From contig NZ_JAAIMM010000001.1 in NCBI RefSeq assembly GCF_013300725.1, positions 180,795-244,794 on the forward strand: a stretch of 64,000 nucleotides of DNA, written 5' to 3'. Every line of letters starts with the position of its first letter. Position 1 is the stretch's first letter. This stretch comes from Allocoprococcus comes. GTDB lineage: Bacteria > Bacillota > Clostridia > Lachnospirales > Lachnospiraceae. A program made the translations under genes and the position numbers. A model generated the notes under the pieces. It worked only from the letters and a program-made list of their open reading frames with translations. It searched no databases and was not told where the DNA came from. Below, one piece after another: positions 44,318 to 53,250 of the stretch.

Positions 44318-44988
44318 TTGTAAAGACAGAAAATCTGAGTCGGGAATTTGTACGTGGAAAGAATCAGTTTTACGCAGTAGATCACGTGAACCTGGAAGTG
44401 GAAGAAAAAGAACTGGTTGCGATCATGGGGCAGTCTGGAAGCGGAAAATCCACCCTCTTCCATATGCTGACCGGGATCCTGAAACCGACAGAAGGAAAGA
44501 TCACGGTGCTGGATCATGAGATTGAAAAAATGAATGACAGACAGTTATCGGTTCTGCGGGGAGGCGACCTTGGTTATATCATGCAGGGACAGAATCTTCT
44601 CCAGAATCTGACGGTTATGGAAAATATCCTGCTGCCGCTTTCGCTGGGGAAAAACCGGAAACCGGATAAAGAAAGGATCACGTATCTGACGGAGCTTCTT
44701 GGGATTCAGAATATGCTTTCCGAATATCCGGCAAATCTGTCCGGCGGAGAGCAAAGGCGTGTGTCGATCGCAAGGACATTTGCGCAGAATCCGAAACTGG
44801 TAGTCGCAGATGAACCGACAAGCAGTCTGGATATGGAAAATTCAGAGATCATTATGAAGTATTTTCAAAAAATGGCAAAAGCAGGAACGACAATCCTGGT
44901 CAGTACCCATGACAGGGAATTTGCAAATTATGCGGACCGGTGTCTGTGGATGAAAAAAGGGAAATTAGAAAAAAGAGAATTGGAGTAA
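44314..44988 (+). CDS. MacB/LolD-type ABC transporter ATP-binding protein
   Basis: The 224-residue ATPase has Walker A GQSGSGKST (about 40-48), signature LSGGEQRRVSIARTFAQ (about 142-158) and Walker B LVVADEPTSSLD. It overlaps the permease by 4 nt and must form the transporter with it. Although not the same as the importer ATPase at 40888, both lie in one island. Confidence 0.92.
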   Translation: MIVKTENLSREFVRGKNQFYAVDHVNLEVEEKELVAIMGQSGSGKSTLFHMLTGILKPTEGKITVLDHEIEKMNDRQLSVLRGGDLGYIMQGQNLLQNLTVMENILLPLSLGKNRKPDKERITYLTELLGIQNMLSEYPANLSGGEQRRVSIARTFAQNPKLVVADEPTSSLDMENSEIIMKYFQKMAKAGTTILVSTHDREFANYADRCLWMKKGKLEKRELE

Positions 44989-44992
44989 AGAG

Positions 44993-46213
44993 ATGCAGAC
45001 CGAATTTACAAAGCTGGCAGTGATTTTTATTGTCATTATGGTGATGGTTCTTGCAAAATTAAAGCTGCGTGATGCGATGATTGCTGCCATTTTGCTGACT
45101 GTGATCCTGTTTGGAATTCCGCTTGGGGATGCAGCAAAATTGATGATACAATCGGTTTATGAAAAGGATACACTGCTGGTGGTCGGAAGCTTTATTCTTG
45201 TAACCTTTTTGCAGCGGATCATGGAAAACCGGAAACTTCTGGAAAGAGCGGAGATGGCACTGCAGAGACTTAGCGGAGACAGGCGTATGGTGTGTGTAAT
45301 TGCGCCGGTGATCATTGGATTCCTTCCGTCTGCAGGAGCTGTCAATATCTGTGGGGCGATCGTAGATAAGGCGACAGGAAAAGATCTGGATGTGGAAGAA
45401 AAGACGTTTGTGACCAGTTACTACCGCCATATTTCAGAAAGCTTTTCGCCGACTTATAATGCAATTCTGCTGGCACTTTCTATTACCGCAGTATCGACCG
45501 GGCAATTTGTACTTTTTATGGCGCCGATGGTTGTGGTGCTTCTGGTACTGGGATATGTATTTTATCTGCGGAAGCTGTCGAAAGGATATGAAGCAGGTGA
45601 GGATGAAACGATTGACAAAAAAGAAGAATTCAAACAGCTTCTGTACTGTTTCTGGCCACTGGTGCTTTGTATTGTACTGGTGATCGCACTGAATCTTTCT
45701 GTGATCAAGGTACTGCCGTTTATTATTGTGCTTTCGATTATTGTATACCGGTTAAGTCCGAAGGAAGTGTTTGATTTTGCAAAGACATCGGTAGAGTGGA
45801 GAATCATCTTCAATACGATCATTCTGATGATGTTCAAGAACATTCTTACCTATACAGGGGCAATCGGAAAACTCCCGGATTTGTTTGCCGGATCCGCGAT
45901 TCCACAGTTTGCGGCATTTGGAATCATTATGTTTCTTGGAACGATTATCAGTGGAGCAAATTCTATGATTGTGCTACTGATTCCGCTGGCATTTGCAAGC
46001 ATACCGCATGCAGGAGCCGGACTTCTGGTGTACCTGATGGCACTTTCTTATGCGGCAATGCAGATTTCACCGACGCACATCTGCCTTGCGATCATTACGG
46101 AGTATTTCCAAGTGTCCTGGGGGCAGCTGATGAAGAAGACAATCCCGGTTATTGTGGTGTTTGTAGTGATTCTGACAGGGTATTATGTATTGCTGAGTGG
46201 ATTTGGAATATAG
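44993..46213 (+). CDS. DUF401-family membrane protein
   Basis: The 406-residue protein has about ten membrane segments and the DUF401 pattern (GFLPSAGAVNICG, about 107-119; SESFSPTYNAILLAL, about 145-159; MQISPTHICLAI, about 358-369). DUF401 belongs to the ion-transporter-type folds, and the function is unknown; an organic anion carrier is likely. The ATG follows GGAGTAAAGAG directly after the ABC ATPase (4-nt gap), so it is part of the same operon. Combined with two ABC systems, this suggests one shared substrate class. Confidence 0.8.
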   Translation: MQTEFTKLAVIFIVIMVMVLAKLKLRDAMIAAILLTVILFGIPLGDAAKLMIQSVYEKDTLLVVGSFILVTFLQRIMENRKLLERAEMALQRLSGDRRMVCVIAPVIIGFLPSAGAVNICGAIVDKATGKDLDVEEKTFVTSYYRHISESFSPTYNAILLALSITAVSTGQFVLFMAPMVVVLLVLGYVFYLRKLSKGYEAGEDETIDKKEEFKQLLYCFWPLVLCIVLVIALNLSVIKVLPFIIVLSIIVYRLSPKEVFDFAKTSVEWRIIFNTIILMMFKNILTYTGAIGKLPDLFAGSAIPQFAAFGIIMFLGTIISGANSMIVLLIPLAFASIPHAGAGLLVYLMALSYAAMQISPTHICLAIITEYFQVSWGQLMKKTIPVIVVFVVILTGYYVLLSGFGI

Positions 46214-46361
46214 AAAATATGCTATATTTTTGGGAATTGTTTTGATCGTAGAAGGAACTATTGCCTGTGGTGAAAAGGATACGGTGTCTGAAAAAGATCG
46301 TATAAAGGATATAGAAGTATATGATGATGGAACTACTGTAAAACTGGATATGTTTATTTGA
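46203..46361 (+). pseudogene. Remnant of a lipoprotein gene (52 codons)
   Basis: From a TTG at 46203 the frame reads a signal-peptide-like sequence (EYRKYAIFLGIVLIVEG) followed by a lipobox-like TIACGEK and a short acidic region, then stops at 46359-46361. That is the beginning of a lipoprotein with almost no mature domain. It overlaps the end of the DUF401 gene by 11 nt and has no good ribosome site. It is best read as a truncated leftover; a real tiny lipoprotein is less likely. Confidence 0.45.
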
Positions 46362-46456
46362 ATTCTCTTATAATTAAGTTTTTATTAATGAAATTATAAT
46401 GATAATATGTTATAAGACGTGTCTTTATATAAAAAGAGCATATATTCCATTATTCC

Positions 46457-46485
46457 TTGCAAATACATAACTTTAGTTGTATTAT
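46457..46485 (+). promoter_or_regulatory. Promoter of the GntR-type regulator gene
   Basis: TTGCAA (46457-46462) and TATTAT (46480-46485) with a 17-nt spacer, 49 nt before the start codon. Confidence 0.55.
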
Positions 46486-46509
46486 GATAATATCAAAATA
46501 GATACATGT

Positions 46510-46520
46510 GTTAATACAAG
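46510..46520 (+). promoter_or_regulatory. Candidate operator GTTAATACAAG (copy 1)
   Basis: The 11-mer lies just after the predicted transcription start of the GntR gene and is repeated exactly at 47418-47428 upstream of the kinase gene. The TAATACAA core resembles half of the palindromes bound by HutC-subfamily GntR proteins. Binding here would give autoregulation. Confidence 0.5.
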
Positions 46521-46533
46521 CTAGGGGGATATA

Positions 46534-47265
46534 ATGACTAAAATTCAATCACAATCAAATTCTATACCATTATATTTACAGGTGAAAAATAAAATCAAAC
46601 AGGAAATAAGATCTGGAATATTAAAAGCCGGGGATAAACTTGATTCAGAGGCAGAAATGCAAAAGGAATATGGTATGAGCCGGGTAACTGTTCGTAACGC
46701 GATGGCAGAATTAGAGAGAGAAGGATATATTATCAAGGTGCAAGGAAAAGGAAGCTTTGTTGCACAGTCAGATATGTTAAGACTGCCGGTTGGAGTAACC
46801 AGTTTTACTGGAGATGCAAAGATGCAAGGGGCAGATTTGAAATCAAAGATTTTAAAAGTTGGCTTGGAACCGGTAAAAACGGAAATGGATAAAGAATTTT
46901 TTGGAATTAATGATGGAGAAAATATTTTAATTGTTAAAAGATTACGGTGTGTGAATAATGTTCCGCTTTTAATCGAGGAGAATCACTTATCTGCAAAATT
47001 AGAGGGGTTAATGAATGAGGACTTAACTGGATCGCTTTATGCGATTCTGCAGGAAAAATATCATATGATTCCGTCAATTAAGGGAAGGAGAAGTGTAAAA
47101 ATTATATTTGCAACGGAAGAAATAGCACAATTGTTGAAGCTTTCGGTTGGAACTCCGGTTATAGAATCGGAAGTATGTGTGTTTGATATTAATGGAGGAC
47201 CAGTTCATACGGTCAAAGATATTGTCAGAGGAGATAATGATAATATTTTGAAATGGTATGTATAA
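46534..47265 (+). CDS. GntR-family regulator with UTRA domain (FrlR-like)
   Basis: The 243-residue protein has an N-terminal winged helix (about 10-75, LDSEAEMQKEYGMSRVTVRN at the recognition helix) and a HutC/UTRA sugar-sensing domain (about 95-240). It lies directly upstream of the predicted fructosamine operon and is followed by its own terminator. In B. subtilis FrlR has the same position and represses the frl genes. The shared 11-mer upstream of both transcripts supports local control. Its inducer is probably a phosphorylated Amadori sugar. Confidence 0.85.
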   Translation: MTKIQSQSNSIPLYLQVKNKIKQEIRSGILKAGDKLDSEAEMQKEYGMSRVTVRNAMAELEREGYIIKVQGKGSFVAQSDMLRLPVGVTSFTGDAKMQGADLKSKILKVGLEPVKTEMDKEFFGINDGENILIVKRLRCVNNVPLLIEENHLSAKLEGLMNEDLTGSLYAILQEKYHMIPSIKGRRSVKIIFATEEIAQLLKLSVGTPVIESEVCVFDINGGPVHTVKDIVRGDNDNILKWYV

Positions 47266-47280
47266 AAGAATGAAAGAAAA

Positions 47281-47314
47281 AAAGGAGATATCTAAAAAGA
47301 TATCTCCTTTTTTT
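47281..47314 (+). terminator. Intrinsic terminator after the GntR gene
   Basis: A 13-bp perfect stem (47281-47293 with 47298-47310), AAAA loop and T-run. Confidence 0.95.
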
Positions 47315-47375
47315 ACAAAAATATTTAAAGTTATTTGTATAAAACACCTAAAAAAAATAAAAATCAGAAAATATA

Positions 47376-47404
47376 TTGACAATAATTAACAACAATAGTA
47401 TTCT
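47376..47404 (+). promoter_or_regulatory. Promoter of the fructosamine operon
   Basis: TTGACA (47376-47381) and TATTCT (47399-47404) spaced by 17 nt. The second operator-like 11-mer lies 14 nt further downstream. Confidence 0.65.
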
Positions 47405-47417
47405 TGTAGCAAGACGA

Positions 47418-47428
47418 GTTAATACAAG
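47418..47428 (+). promoter_or_regulatory. Candidate operator GTTAATACAAG (copy 2)
   Basis: Identical to the 11-mer at 46510-46520. Here CTTGTA at 47403-47408 upstream forms a 6-bp inverted match with TACAAG, extending the site. Its place just after the promoter suits a repressor. Confidence 0.5.
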
Positions 47429-47467
47429 TTAAAAAAACAGGAACAAGATAATACGAGGAGGTACATA

Positions 47468-48352
47468 ATGGAGAACGTAAGTATCATAGGAATTGGCATA
47501 GCTACTATGGATATTTATTGTTATAAAAATAAGATGTATCCAGGTGGAAATGAATATAACATTGCATACAATGCAAAAAAACAAGGAGCAAAGGCTGCAT
47601 TTATGGGAGTTTTTGCAAATGATAAGGTTGGAGAAATATTAGAGGAAACTTTGCAAAAAGAGCAGATAGATACCAGCCATTCACATCATGAAGAAGGCTC
47701 CAGTGGATATGCGTTAGTAGATTTGAAAGATGGAGACAGAGTATTTATTGATTGGAATAAGAAAGGTGTAACGGATTTATATCCATTTGAATTTACAAAG
47801 GAAGAAATTGAATATATTAAAGAATTTGATATCGCATGTATCAGCTGGGGAGCCAGAGTTAATCATGAAAAAATAAAGAAACTGGCTAAGTATGGCGTTC
47901 GGATCTGCTATGATTTTTATGATAATTTTACATCAGATGATCTTCGTGAAATCGGACCTAATATAAAATATGCGTTTTTATCATGTGGACATCTGTCGGA
48001 AGAAGAAACAAAAGAAACTTTAAAAGAAGTAATAAGCACTGGATGTGAGATAGCGGTAGGAACAAGAGGTGCAGACAAGACAATAGCTTATGATGGAAAA
48101 GAATTTTATATGCAACCGGTGAAAAAAGTAAAAGCAATAGACACGATGGGAGCAGGCGATTCTTATATTAGCGCATTTCTAATGAATTATTTACAGACGA
48201 AGGCTGACGAGTCGATGAAATCTGGGAATAATATAAAACAGGCACTTGAAAAAGCAGCAGAATATGCAGCAACGATAGTGGTAAAAGAGGGAGCTTTGGG
48301 AATCGGATACGACGTCAATCCGAAAAAGCTGTCAGAGATTATTAACATTTAA
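47468..48352 (+). CDS. frlD: PfkB-family kinase, fructoselysine 6-kinase-like
   Basis: The 294-residue ribokinase-fold protein starts VSIIGIGIATMDIY, binds a sugar with YPGGNEYNIAYNAKKQGAKA (about 26-45), and has the PfkB signature AIDTMGAGDSYISAFL (about 222-237) with the catalytic Asp. FrlD phosphorylates fructoselysine or related fructosamines at C6 of the sugar. With the FrlB-like deglycase and FrlC-like epimerase downstream this is the best reading; glycated asparagine or other amino acids are equally possible substrates. An AGGAGG site precedes the ATG. Confidence 0.8.
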   Translation: MENVSIIGIGIATMDIYCYKNKMYPGGNEYNIAYNAKKQGAKAAFMGVFANDKVGEILEETLQKEQIDTSHSHHEEGSSGYALVDLKDGDRVFIDWNKKGVTDLYPFEFTKEEIEYIKEFDIACISWGARVNHEKIKKLAKYGVRICYDFYDNFTSDDLREIGPNIKYAFLSCGHLSEEETKETLKEVISTGCEIAVGTRGADKTIAYDGKEFYMQPVKKVKAIDTMGAGDSYISAFLMNYLQTKADESMKSGNNIKQALEKAAEYAATIVVKEGALGIGYDVNPKKLSEIINI

Positions 48353-48366
48353 GGAGGTAGTTGGTT

Positions 48367-49662
48367 ATGAAAAGAAAAGCGATAGCAATGTTAGTGGTTG
48401 CATCAATGACGGTAGCGTTATTTGCCGGTTGTGGTAGCAAATCAGATGAATCGGATAGTGGAAAAGTTAAATTAACTTTTCTTGATAAACATCCGGAAGA
48501 CGAATATAAAGGATATTTTGAAGAAGCAATCGCAGATTTTGAAAAAGAAAATCCAGATATTGAAATTGAATATGAAAATATCAGTGATCAGGCAATGAAA
48601 GAAAAGTTGAGTGTTCTGGCAGCGGGGGGAGATCTTCCGGATATCTTCTTTTGTTGGGGCGGTGAATGCTTAAATCGATTTTCAAGATCAGGTAAAATTT
48701 TAGATCTTACCTCTTACATGGATGAAGACGCGGAATGGAAAGACAGTTTTCTTCCGGCATTTCTTAGCAGTAGTGTATATGAAGGAAAAAACTATGCTGT
48801 ACCTTACAGGAGCTCTGTATTATATATGCTTTATAATAAGCAGGTATTTGCAGATAATAATTTAGATGTTCCTACTACATGGGATGAATTTATTGATGTA
48901 TGCGATACTTTGAAAAATAAAGAGATTACACCAATTGCATTTGGTAATTCAGACAAGTGGTATACCATGTGGTATGTTGGTCAGTTTAATGCAAATTTTG
49001 TAAATAAGGATGTTCGAACCGCGGATTATAACCCAAGTAGTGGTGCGTTTACCGATGAAGGATATGTAAAAGCTGTCCAGACATTTTTGGATTTGAATGA
49101 TGCCGGATATCTTGGCAAAAATGTAAATTCAAAAGATTATTATCAGGTAAGAGAAGAATTTGCTGCAGGTAAGTATGCGATGATCCTGGATGCGACAAGC
49201 CAGTTTTCATTCTATAAGGGTGCAATGGGGGAAGATGGATATGGTTATTTTAAGATTCCGATCCCGGATGGCGCAACAGGAGATGAGGCGTCAACAATTG
49301 TAACAGGTGGATCAGAAAATTATGCAGTTTCTGCTGAAACAAAACATCCGGATGAAGCAGTTAAATTCCTTAAATTTTTAACAAAGAAAGCACAGGCTGA
49401 AAAACAGACCAAAGAGACAGGACTCCCTAATGCAATTATAGGTGGTATTACTGAAGATAATTCAGATGCAGTAATTGCAGCAGCATATGAGACATCAGAA
49501 GACTATGATGCGATTGCAGAGTGGCTTGATCAGTGTGTTGATGGAAATGTTTCTAATACCTATATGGCAAGCTTACAGGAAGCTTTAGATGGAAAGTCGG
49601 CAGAAGATGTCATGGCAGATGTGCAAAAAGCAGCAAAAGAAGTTGCTGATGCAAATAAATAG
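48367..49662 (+). CDS. Sugar-type ABC transporter substrate-binding lipoprotein
   Basis: A lipoprotein signal ends in LFAGCGS (Cys about 22). The 431-residue protein then has the family 1 solute-binding fold (FEKENPDIEIEYENIS, AVPYRSSVLYMLYNKQVF). It would capture the Amadori compound outside the cell, as FrlO does in B. subtilis. The ATG at 48367 follows AAGGAGGT at 7 nt; a TTG at 48361 is too close. The two permeases follow. Confidence 0.9.
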   Translation: MKRKAIAMLVVASMTVALFAGCGSKSDESDSGKVKLTFLDKHPEDEYKGYFEEAIADFEKENPDIEIEYENISDQAMKEKLSVLAAGGDLPDIFFCWGGECLNRFSRSGKILDLTSYMDEDAEWKDSFLPAFLSSSVYEGKNYAVPYRSSVLYMLYNKQVFADNNLDVPTTWDEFIDVCDTLKNKEITPIAFGNSDKWYTMWYVGQFNANFVNKDVRTADYNPSSGAFTDEGYVKAVQTFLDLNDAGYLGKNVNSKDYYQVREEFAAGKYAMILDATSQFSFYKGAMGEDGYGYFKIPIPDGATGDEASTIVTGGSENYAVSAETKHPDEAVKFLKFLTKKAQAEKQTKETGLPNAIIGGITEDNSDAVIAAAYETSEDYDAIAEWLDQCVDGNVSNTYMASLQEALDGKSAEDVMADVQKAAKEVADANK

Positions 49663-49700
49663 AGGAGCATAATATTGCTCCTCTGAAAGGAAGATTAAAT

Positions 49701-50576
49701 ATGCGGAAAGATAATAAAAGAACAATTGCATTATATATGTTTCCTGCGATTTTAATGATTATTGTACTCTTATATTTACCAATTTTTATCAATTTGTATG
49801 AAAGCTTTTTTAGTTGGGGAGCAATGAGTTCCAGTCATAAATTTGTAGGAATTGGCAATTATATAAAAATGTTCAAAGACGAAGTGTTTTATACAGCACT
49901 GAAAAATAATATGATTTTCATGATTATGTCAGTTATTTTTCAGATAGGTCTTTCTTTAATTATTGCCAATACACTTGAATCCAAGTTTATGCGAAAAACA
50001 CAGAACATTTTTCAGTCAATTTATTTTATTCCTTCATTGCTTATGGTAACGGTAGTTGGTATTGCATTTAAGATGATTTGCAGTCCATCTATCGGAATTA
50101 TAAATCCTCTGTTAGAGCTGATCGGAATCAACGCAGAAAATATTGATTTGCTTGGAAATGCAGGAAGTGCGACTTTTTCTATTGCCGCAATGTCACAATG
50201 GCAATATATAGGTTATACAGTAGTTCTTTTTGTGGTTGCAATTCAGAATATACCGGCCGATTTATATGAAGCAGCAGATATAGATGGCGCGAGTGCGATA
50301 AAGAAGTTTTTCTATATTACACTTCCTGAGATTAAAGATACAATATTGATCAATATGATTATTACGATTACAGGATCTATCCGGGAATATGATGAAGTTT
50401 TTGTAACAACAAACGGCGGACCGGGATATGCCTCAGAAACTTTAGCAACATATTTGTATAAAGTTGGATTTAGAAACGACCAGATGGGATACGCCTCTGC
50501 AATAGCATTCTTTATCTTTATTGTGACATTCGCAATCGGGTTGTTGCAGATGAAAGGATATCAATTAGACGAATAG
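49701..50576 (+). CDS. Sugar ABC transporter permease, MalF-like
   Basis: The 291-residue protein has six membrane segments and the EAA motif EAADIDGASAIKKFFYITLP (about 192-211). It pairs with the permease at 50588. The ATG lies after a GAAAGGAAG site, 38 nt after the SBP gene. No ATPase gene is present in this operon, so a shared MsmX-type ATPase must serve it. Confidence 0.92.
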   Translation: MRKDNKRTIALYMFPAILMIIVLLYLPIFINLYESFFSWGAMSSSHKFVGIGNYIKMFKDEVFYTALKNNMIFMIMSVIFQIGLSLIIANTLESKFMRKTQNIFQSIYFIPSLLMVTVVGIAFKMICSPSIGIINPLLELIGINAENIDLLGNAGSATFSIAAMSQWQYIGYTVVLFVVAIQNIPADLYEAADIDGASAIKKFFYITLPEIKDTILINMIITITGSIREYDEVFVTTNGGPGYASETLATYLYKVGFRNDQMGYASAIAFFIFIVTFAIGLLQMKGYQLDE

Positions 50577-50587
50577 GAGGTGGGAAG

Positions 50588-51409
50588 ATGAAAAAGAAAA
50601 TCGTTCATATTATTACATATTTTTTATTTATTTTGTTTGCGTTGATTATCATCTTTCCACTTATATGGATGGTAATTACAGGATTTAAAACAAATCAGGA
50701 ATTATTTTTATCACCATTTTCACTGCCGGAGACATGGCATTGGGAAAACTATGTAAATGCGTGGAATAAAGGGATTGGAGTATATTTATCCAATAGCGTG
50801 ATTATTACAGTAGCAGCAACTGCTTTATCAACATTTTTAAGTTGTCTTGCAGCATATCCTTTATCAAGATTAAAATTTAAAACAAAAAAGTTATGGGTTT
50901 ATCTAATATTAGGAGGATTAATGCTGGCACCACAATCTTCACTAATCTCTTTGTTTAAGATGGTCAAAATTGCGGGATTGTATGATACGAGAATTAGTTT
51001 GATTTTGATTGATGCAGCATTTAGAATTCCATTTGCTACATTTTTGATTATGACATTTTATAAAAGTATTAGTTATAGCCTGGATGAATCTGCATATATA
51101 GATGGAGCAACTACATGGCAGATATTTGTAAAAATTATGTTGCCACTTAGTAAACCGATTATTGCTTCGTGTTCTATTGTAAGCTTCAGAGCAGTATGGA
51201 ATGAATTGATGTTTGCTAATGTATTGTTACAGAGTACAGATAAAAAAACAGTACCGGTTGGTCTGATGAATTTTCAGGGAATGACAACAACAAACTGGAC
51301 ACTTGTGATTTCAAGCATGGTTATAGCATCACTTCCTCTGATTATCGCATTTCTGTTGCTTCAGAAGCAATTTGTAAGAGGATTAACGGCAGGTAGTGTG
51401 AAAGGATAA
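50588..51409 (+). CDS. Sugar ABC transporter permease, MalG-like
   Basis: The 273-residue protein has six membrane segments and the EAA-like motif ESAYIDGATTWQIFVKIMLP (about 182-201), plus the family ending LLQKQFVRGLTAGSVKG. It follows the first permease by 11 nt with an AGGAGGTGGG site and forms the channel with it. Confidence 0.92.
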   Translation: MKKKIVHIITYFLFILFALIIIFPLIWMVITGFKTNQELFLSPFSLPETWHWENYVNAWNKGIGVYLSNSVIITVAATALSTFLSCLAAYPLSRLKFKTKKLWVYLILGGLMLAPQSSLISLFKMVKIAGLYDTRISLILIDAAFRIPFATFLIMTFYKSISYSLDESAYIDGATTWQIFVKIMLPLSKPIIASCSIVSFRAVWNELMFANVLLQSTDKKTVPVGLMNFQGMTTTNWTLVISSMVIASLPLIIAFLLLQKQFVRGLTAGSVKG

Positions 51410-51414
51410 GAGTC

Positions 51415-52248
51415 ATGAAAAATTTAAAGAGATCTCAGATTTTAACGTCGAACTATCCGTATTACAAATATTCCCTGAACTATGCATTGGATTCTTTACA
51501 TAGGATGGGAGCGGAACAAATTGAATTTTATGCATGTTTTCCGCATTTTCACATGGATGATATTACATACAGAGATATTAAAAGTTTGAAGAAAAAACTG
51601 AAAGACTTCGGATTAAAAGCAGTGTGTGTAACACCGGAACAATGTTTGTATCCTGTAAATATTGCAGCATTTGATATTGCGGCAAGAAATCGAAGCATTA
51701 ACGTCTTCAAAAAAACAATTGAAACAGCAGCTGAACTGGAAGCAGATACAATCGTTACTTTATGCGGATATGGGACAATTGATGAGAAAGATGAAGATGT
51801 ATGGAAACGTTCTGTTGATTCAATGAGAATTCTTGGTGATATGGCAGAAGCATATAACATTGAAATGGTATTGGAAACTTCACCGCGCGAATATACAACA
51901 ACTCATACTGCAAAAGAAGCAGTACGAATGATTGAGGAAGTAGGGTCACCTGCGGTAAAAGGCATGATAGATACGGCAACTCTGGGGTTTTCAAAAGAAA
52001 CAATGAAACAGGCAGTTCAGGATTTGGGAAAGTATCTAAGGCATGTGCATGTTGCGGATGGAATCCCTAATGGGCATTTAATTCTTGGAGAAGGAGAATT
52101 GGATATCAGGGGAATGTTGCATGAGTTGGATGAGGTAAATTACCAGGGAATGTTAAGTCTGGAAATTTTAAATGATAAGTATATGAGAACACCACATGAA
52201 GCAATGCAAATATCTTTTGAAATGTTAAAAAAATATATAGATCAATAG
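51415..52248 (+). CDS. frlC: Sugar phosphate isomerase/epimerase, FrlC-like
   Basis: The 277-residue AP-endonuclease-2-like TIM barrel contains metal-binding positions in VLETSPREY (about 152-160), KGMIDTATLG (about 182-191) and RHVHVADGIPNGHLILGEGE (about 207-226), with Glu at LSLEILN. FrlC interconverts fructoselysine and psicoselysine (C3 epimerisation). It starts 5 nt after the permease stop. The position between transporter and deglycase fits Amadori catabolism; another epimerase activity cannot be excluded. Confidence 0.75.
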   Translation: MKNLKRSQILTSNYPYYKYSLNYALDSLHRMGAEQIEFYACFPHFHMDDITYRDIKSLKKKLKDFGLKAVCVTPEQCLYPVNIAAFDIAARNRSINVFKKTIETAAELEADTIVTLCGYGTIDEKDEDVWKRSVDSMRILGDMAEAYNIEMVLETSPREYTTTHTAKEAVRMIEEVGSPAVKGMIDTATLGFSKETMKQAVQDLGKYLRHVHVADGIPNGHLILGEGELDIRGMLHELDEVNYQGMLSLEILNDKYMRTPHEAMQISFEMLKKYIDQ

Positions 52249-52260
52249 GAGGAAAAGAAA

Positions 52261-53241
52261 ATGGAAATCAGAGAGCTTATTGAAAAAATTGTCAAAGAAA
52301 TGGAAGAAAAAGGTGGTCTTAAAAATGTTGTATGGGTTGCGGCTGGCGGCTCAAATGATGGACATTATGCAGCGCAGTATTTTATGGACAGGGAATCTAC
52401 AGCAGTACGTTCGCAGATGATCACAAGCAGTGAATTTGAATTTGCAGCACCGAAATGTGTAGGAGAAAATACGATTGCAGTTATCACATCTATGAGGGGA
52501 ACGAAGGAAACAATAGAGGCTGCAAAAGTCGCAAAAGAACTTGGAGCTGTTACAATCAGCCAATATGTTGATGAATCAGGGCTTACAGAAGTTTGCGATT
52601 ATAATGTTCAGTATGGAAGTATCTGGGAAGACGATGAGGATCAGGGAAGAACGAATGCGGGAAATGCACTGCGAATTGCAATGGCAATTGTAGATGTTAC
52701 AGAAGGATATAAAAATTATACAGATGCAATGGATGCTTTTGAAAAAATTCAGCCGGCTTATGTGAGAGCAAGAGAATATTGCAGACCGTTAGCGAAGAAA
52801 TGGGCAGATCAGGTTAAAGATGAAAAAACAATTACAGTGCTTGCAAGTGGACCAGCTTATGGTTCTGGTCATATTTTTTCAACTTGTAATATTCTCGAAA
52901 TGCTGCAGATTCAATCTCCAACATTTAACAGTTGTGATTTTTTCCATGGACCATTTGAAATTACAGATAAAAATGGAGCATTTTTCCTCCTTGTTGCAGA
53001 TGGAAGAACCAGAAAAGCTGATGAGCGTGCAATTACATTTTTAAAGAAATATGCAGGTGAAAAAGTATATATTCTGGATGCAAAAGAGCTTGGTCTTGAT
53101 AATCTAAAAGATTCAGTTTCAGAATATTTTAATCATCTTTTGTTTACACCTATTTTGAATAATGTTTATATGAAAGCATTGTCAGAAGCAACAGGAATAG
53201 ATTACACAACTCGTCGATATATGTGGAAGGTAGAATATTAA
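52261..53241 (+). CDS. frlB: SIS-domain fructosamine deglycase, FrlB-like
   Basis: FrlB splits fructoselysine 6-phosphate (or a related fructosamine phosphate) into glucose 6-phosphate and the free amino acid. The 326-residue protein has two SIS domains; the first shows VWVAAGGSNDGHYAAQYFM (about 22-40) and ITSMRGTKETIEAAKVAKELGA, and the second LASGPAYGSGHIFS. The length fits FrlB (~328) rather than GlmS. AGGAGG precedes the ATG. With kinase and epimerase in the same operon the call is good, but the exact amino acid partner is not known. Confidence 0.82.
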   Translation: MEIRELIEKIVKEMEEKGGLKNVVWVAAGGSNDGHYAAQYFMDRESTAVRSQMITSSEFEFAAPKCVGENTIAVITSMRGTKETIEAAKVAKELGAVTISQYVDESGLTEVCDYNVQYGSIWEDDEDQGRTNAGNALRIAMAIVDVTEGYKNYTDAMDAFEKIQPAYVRAREYCRPLAKKWADQVKDEKTITVLASGPAYGSGHIFSTCNILEMLQIQSPTFNSCDFFHGPFEITDKNGAFFLLVADGRTRKADERAITFLKKYAGEKVYILDAKELGLDNLKDSVSEYFNHLLFTPILNNVYMKALSEATGIDYTTRRYMWKVEY

Positions 53242-53250
53242 ACAAATAAT

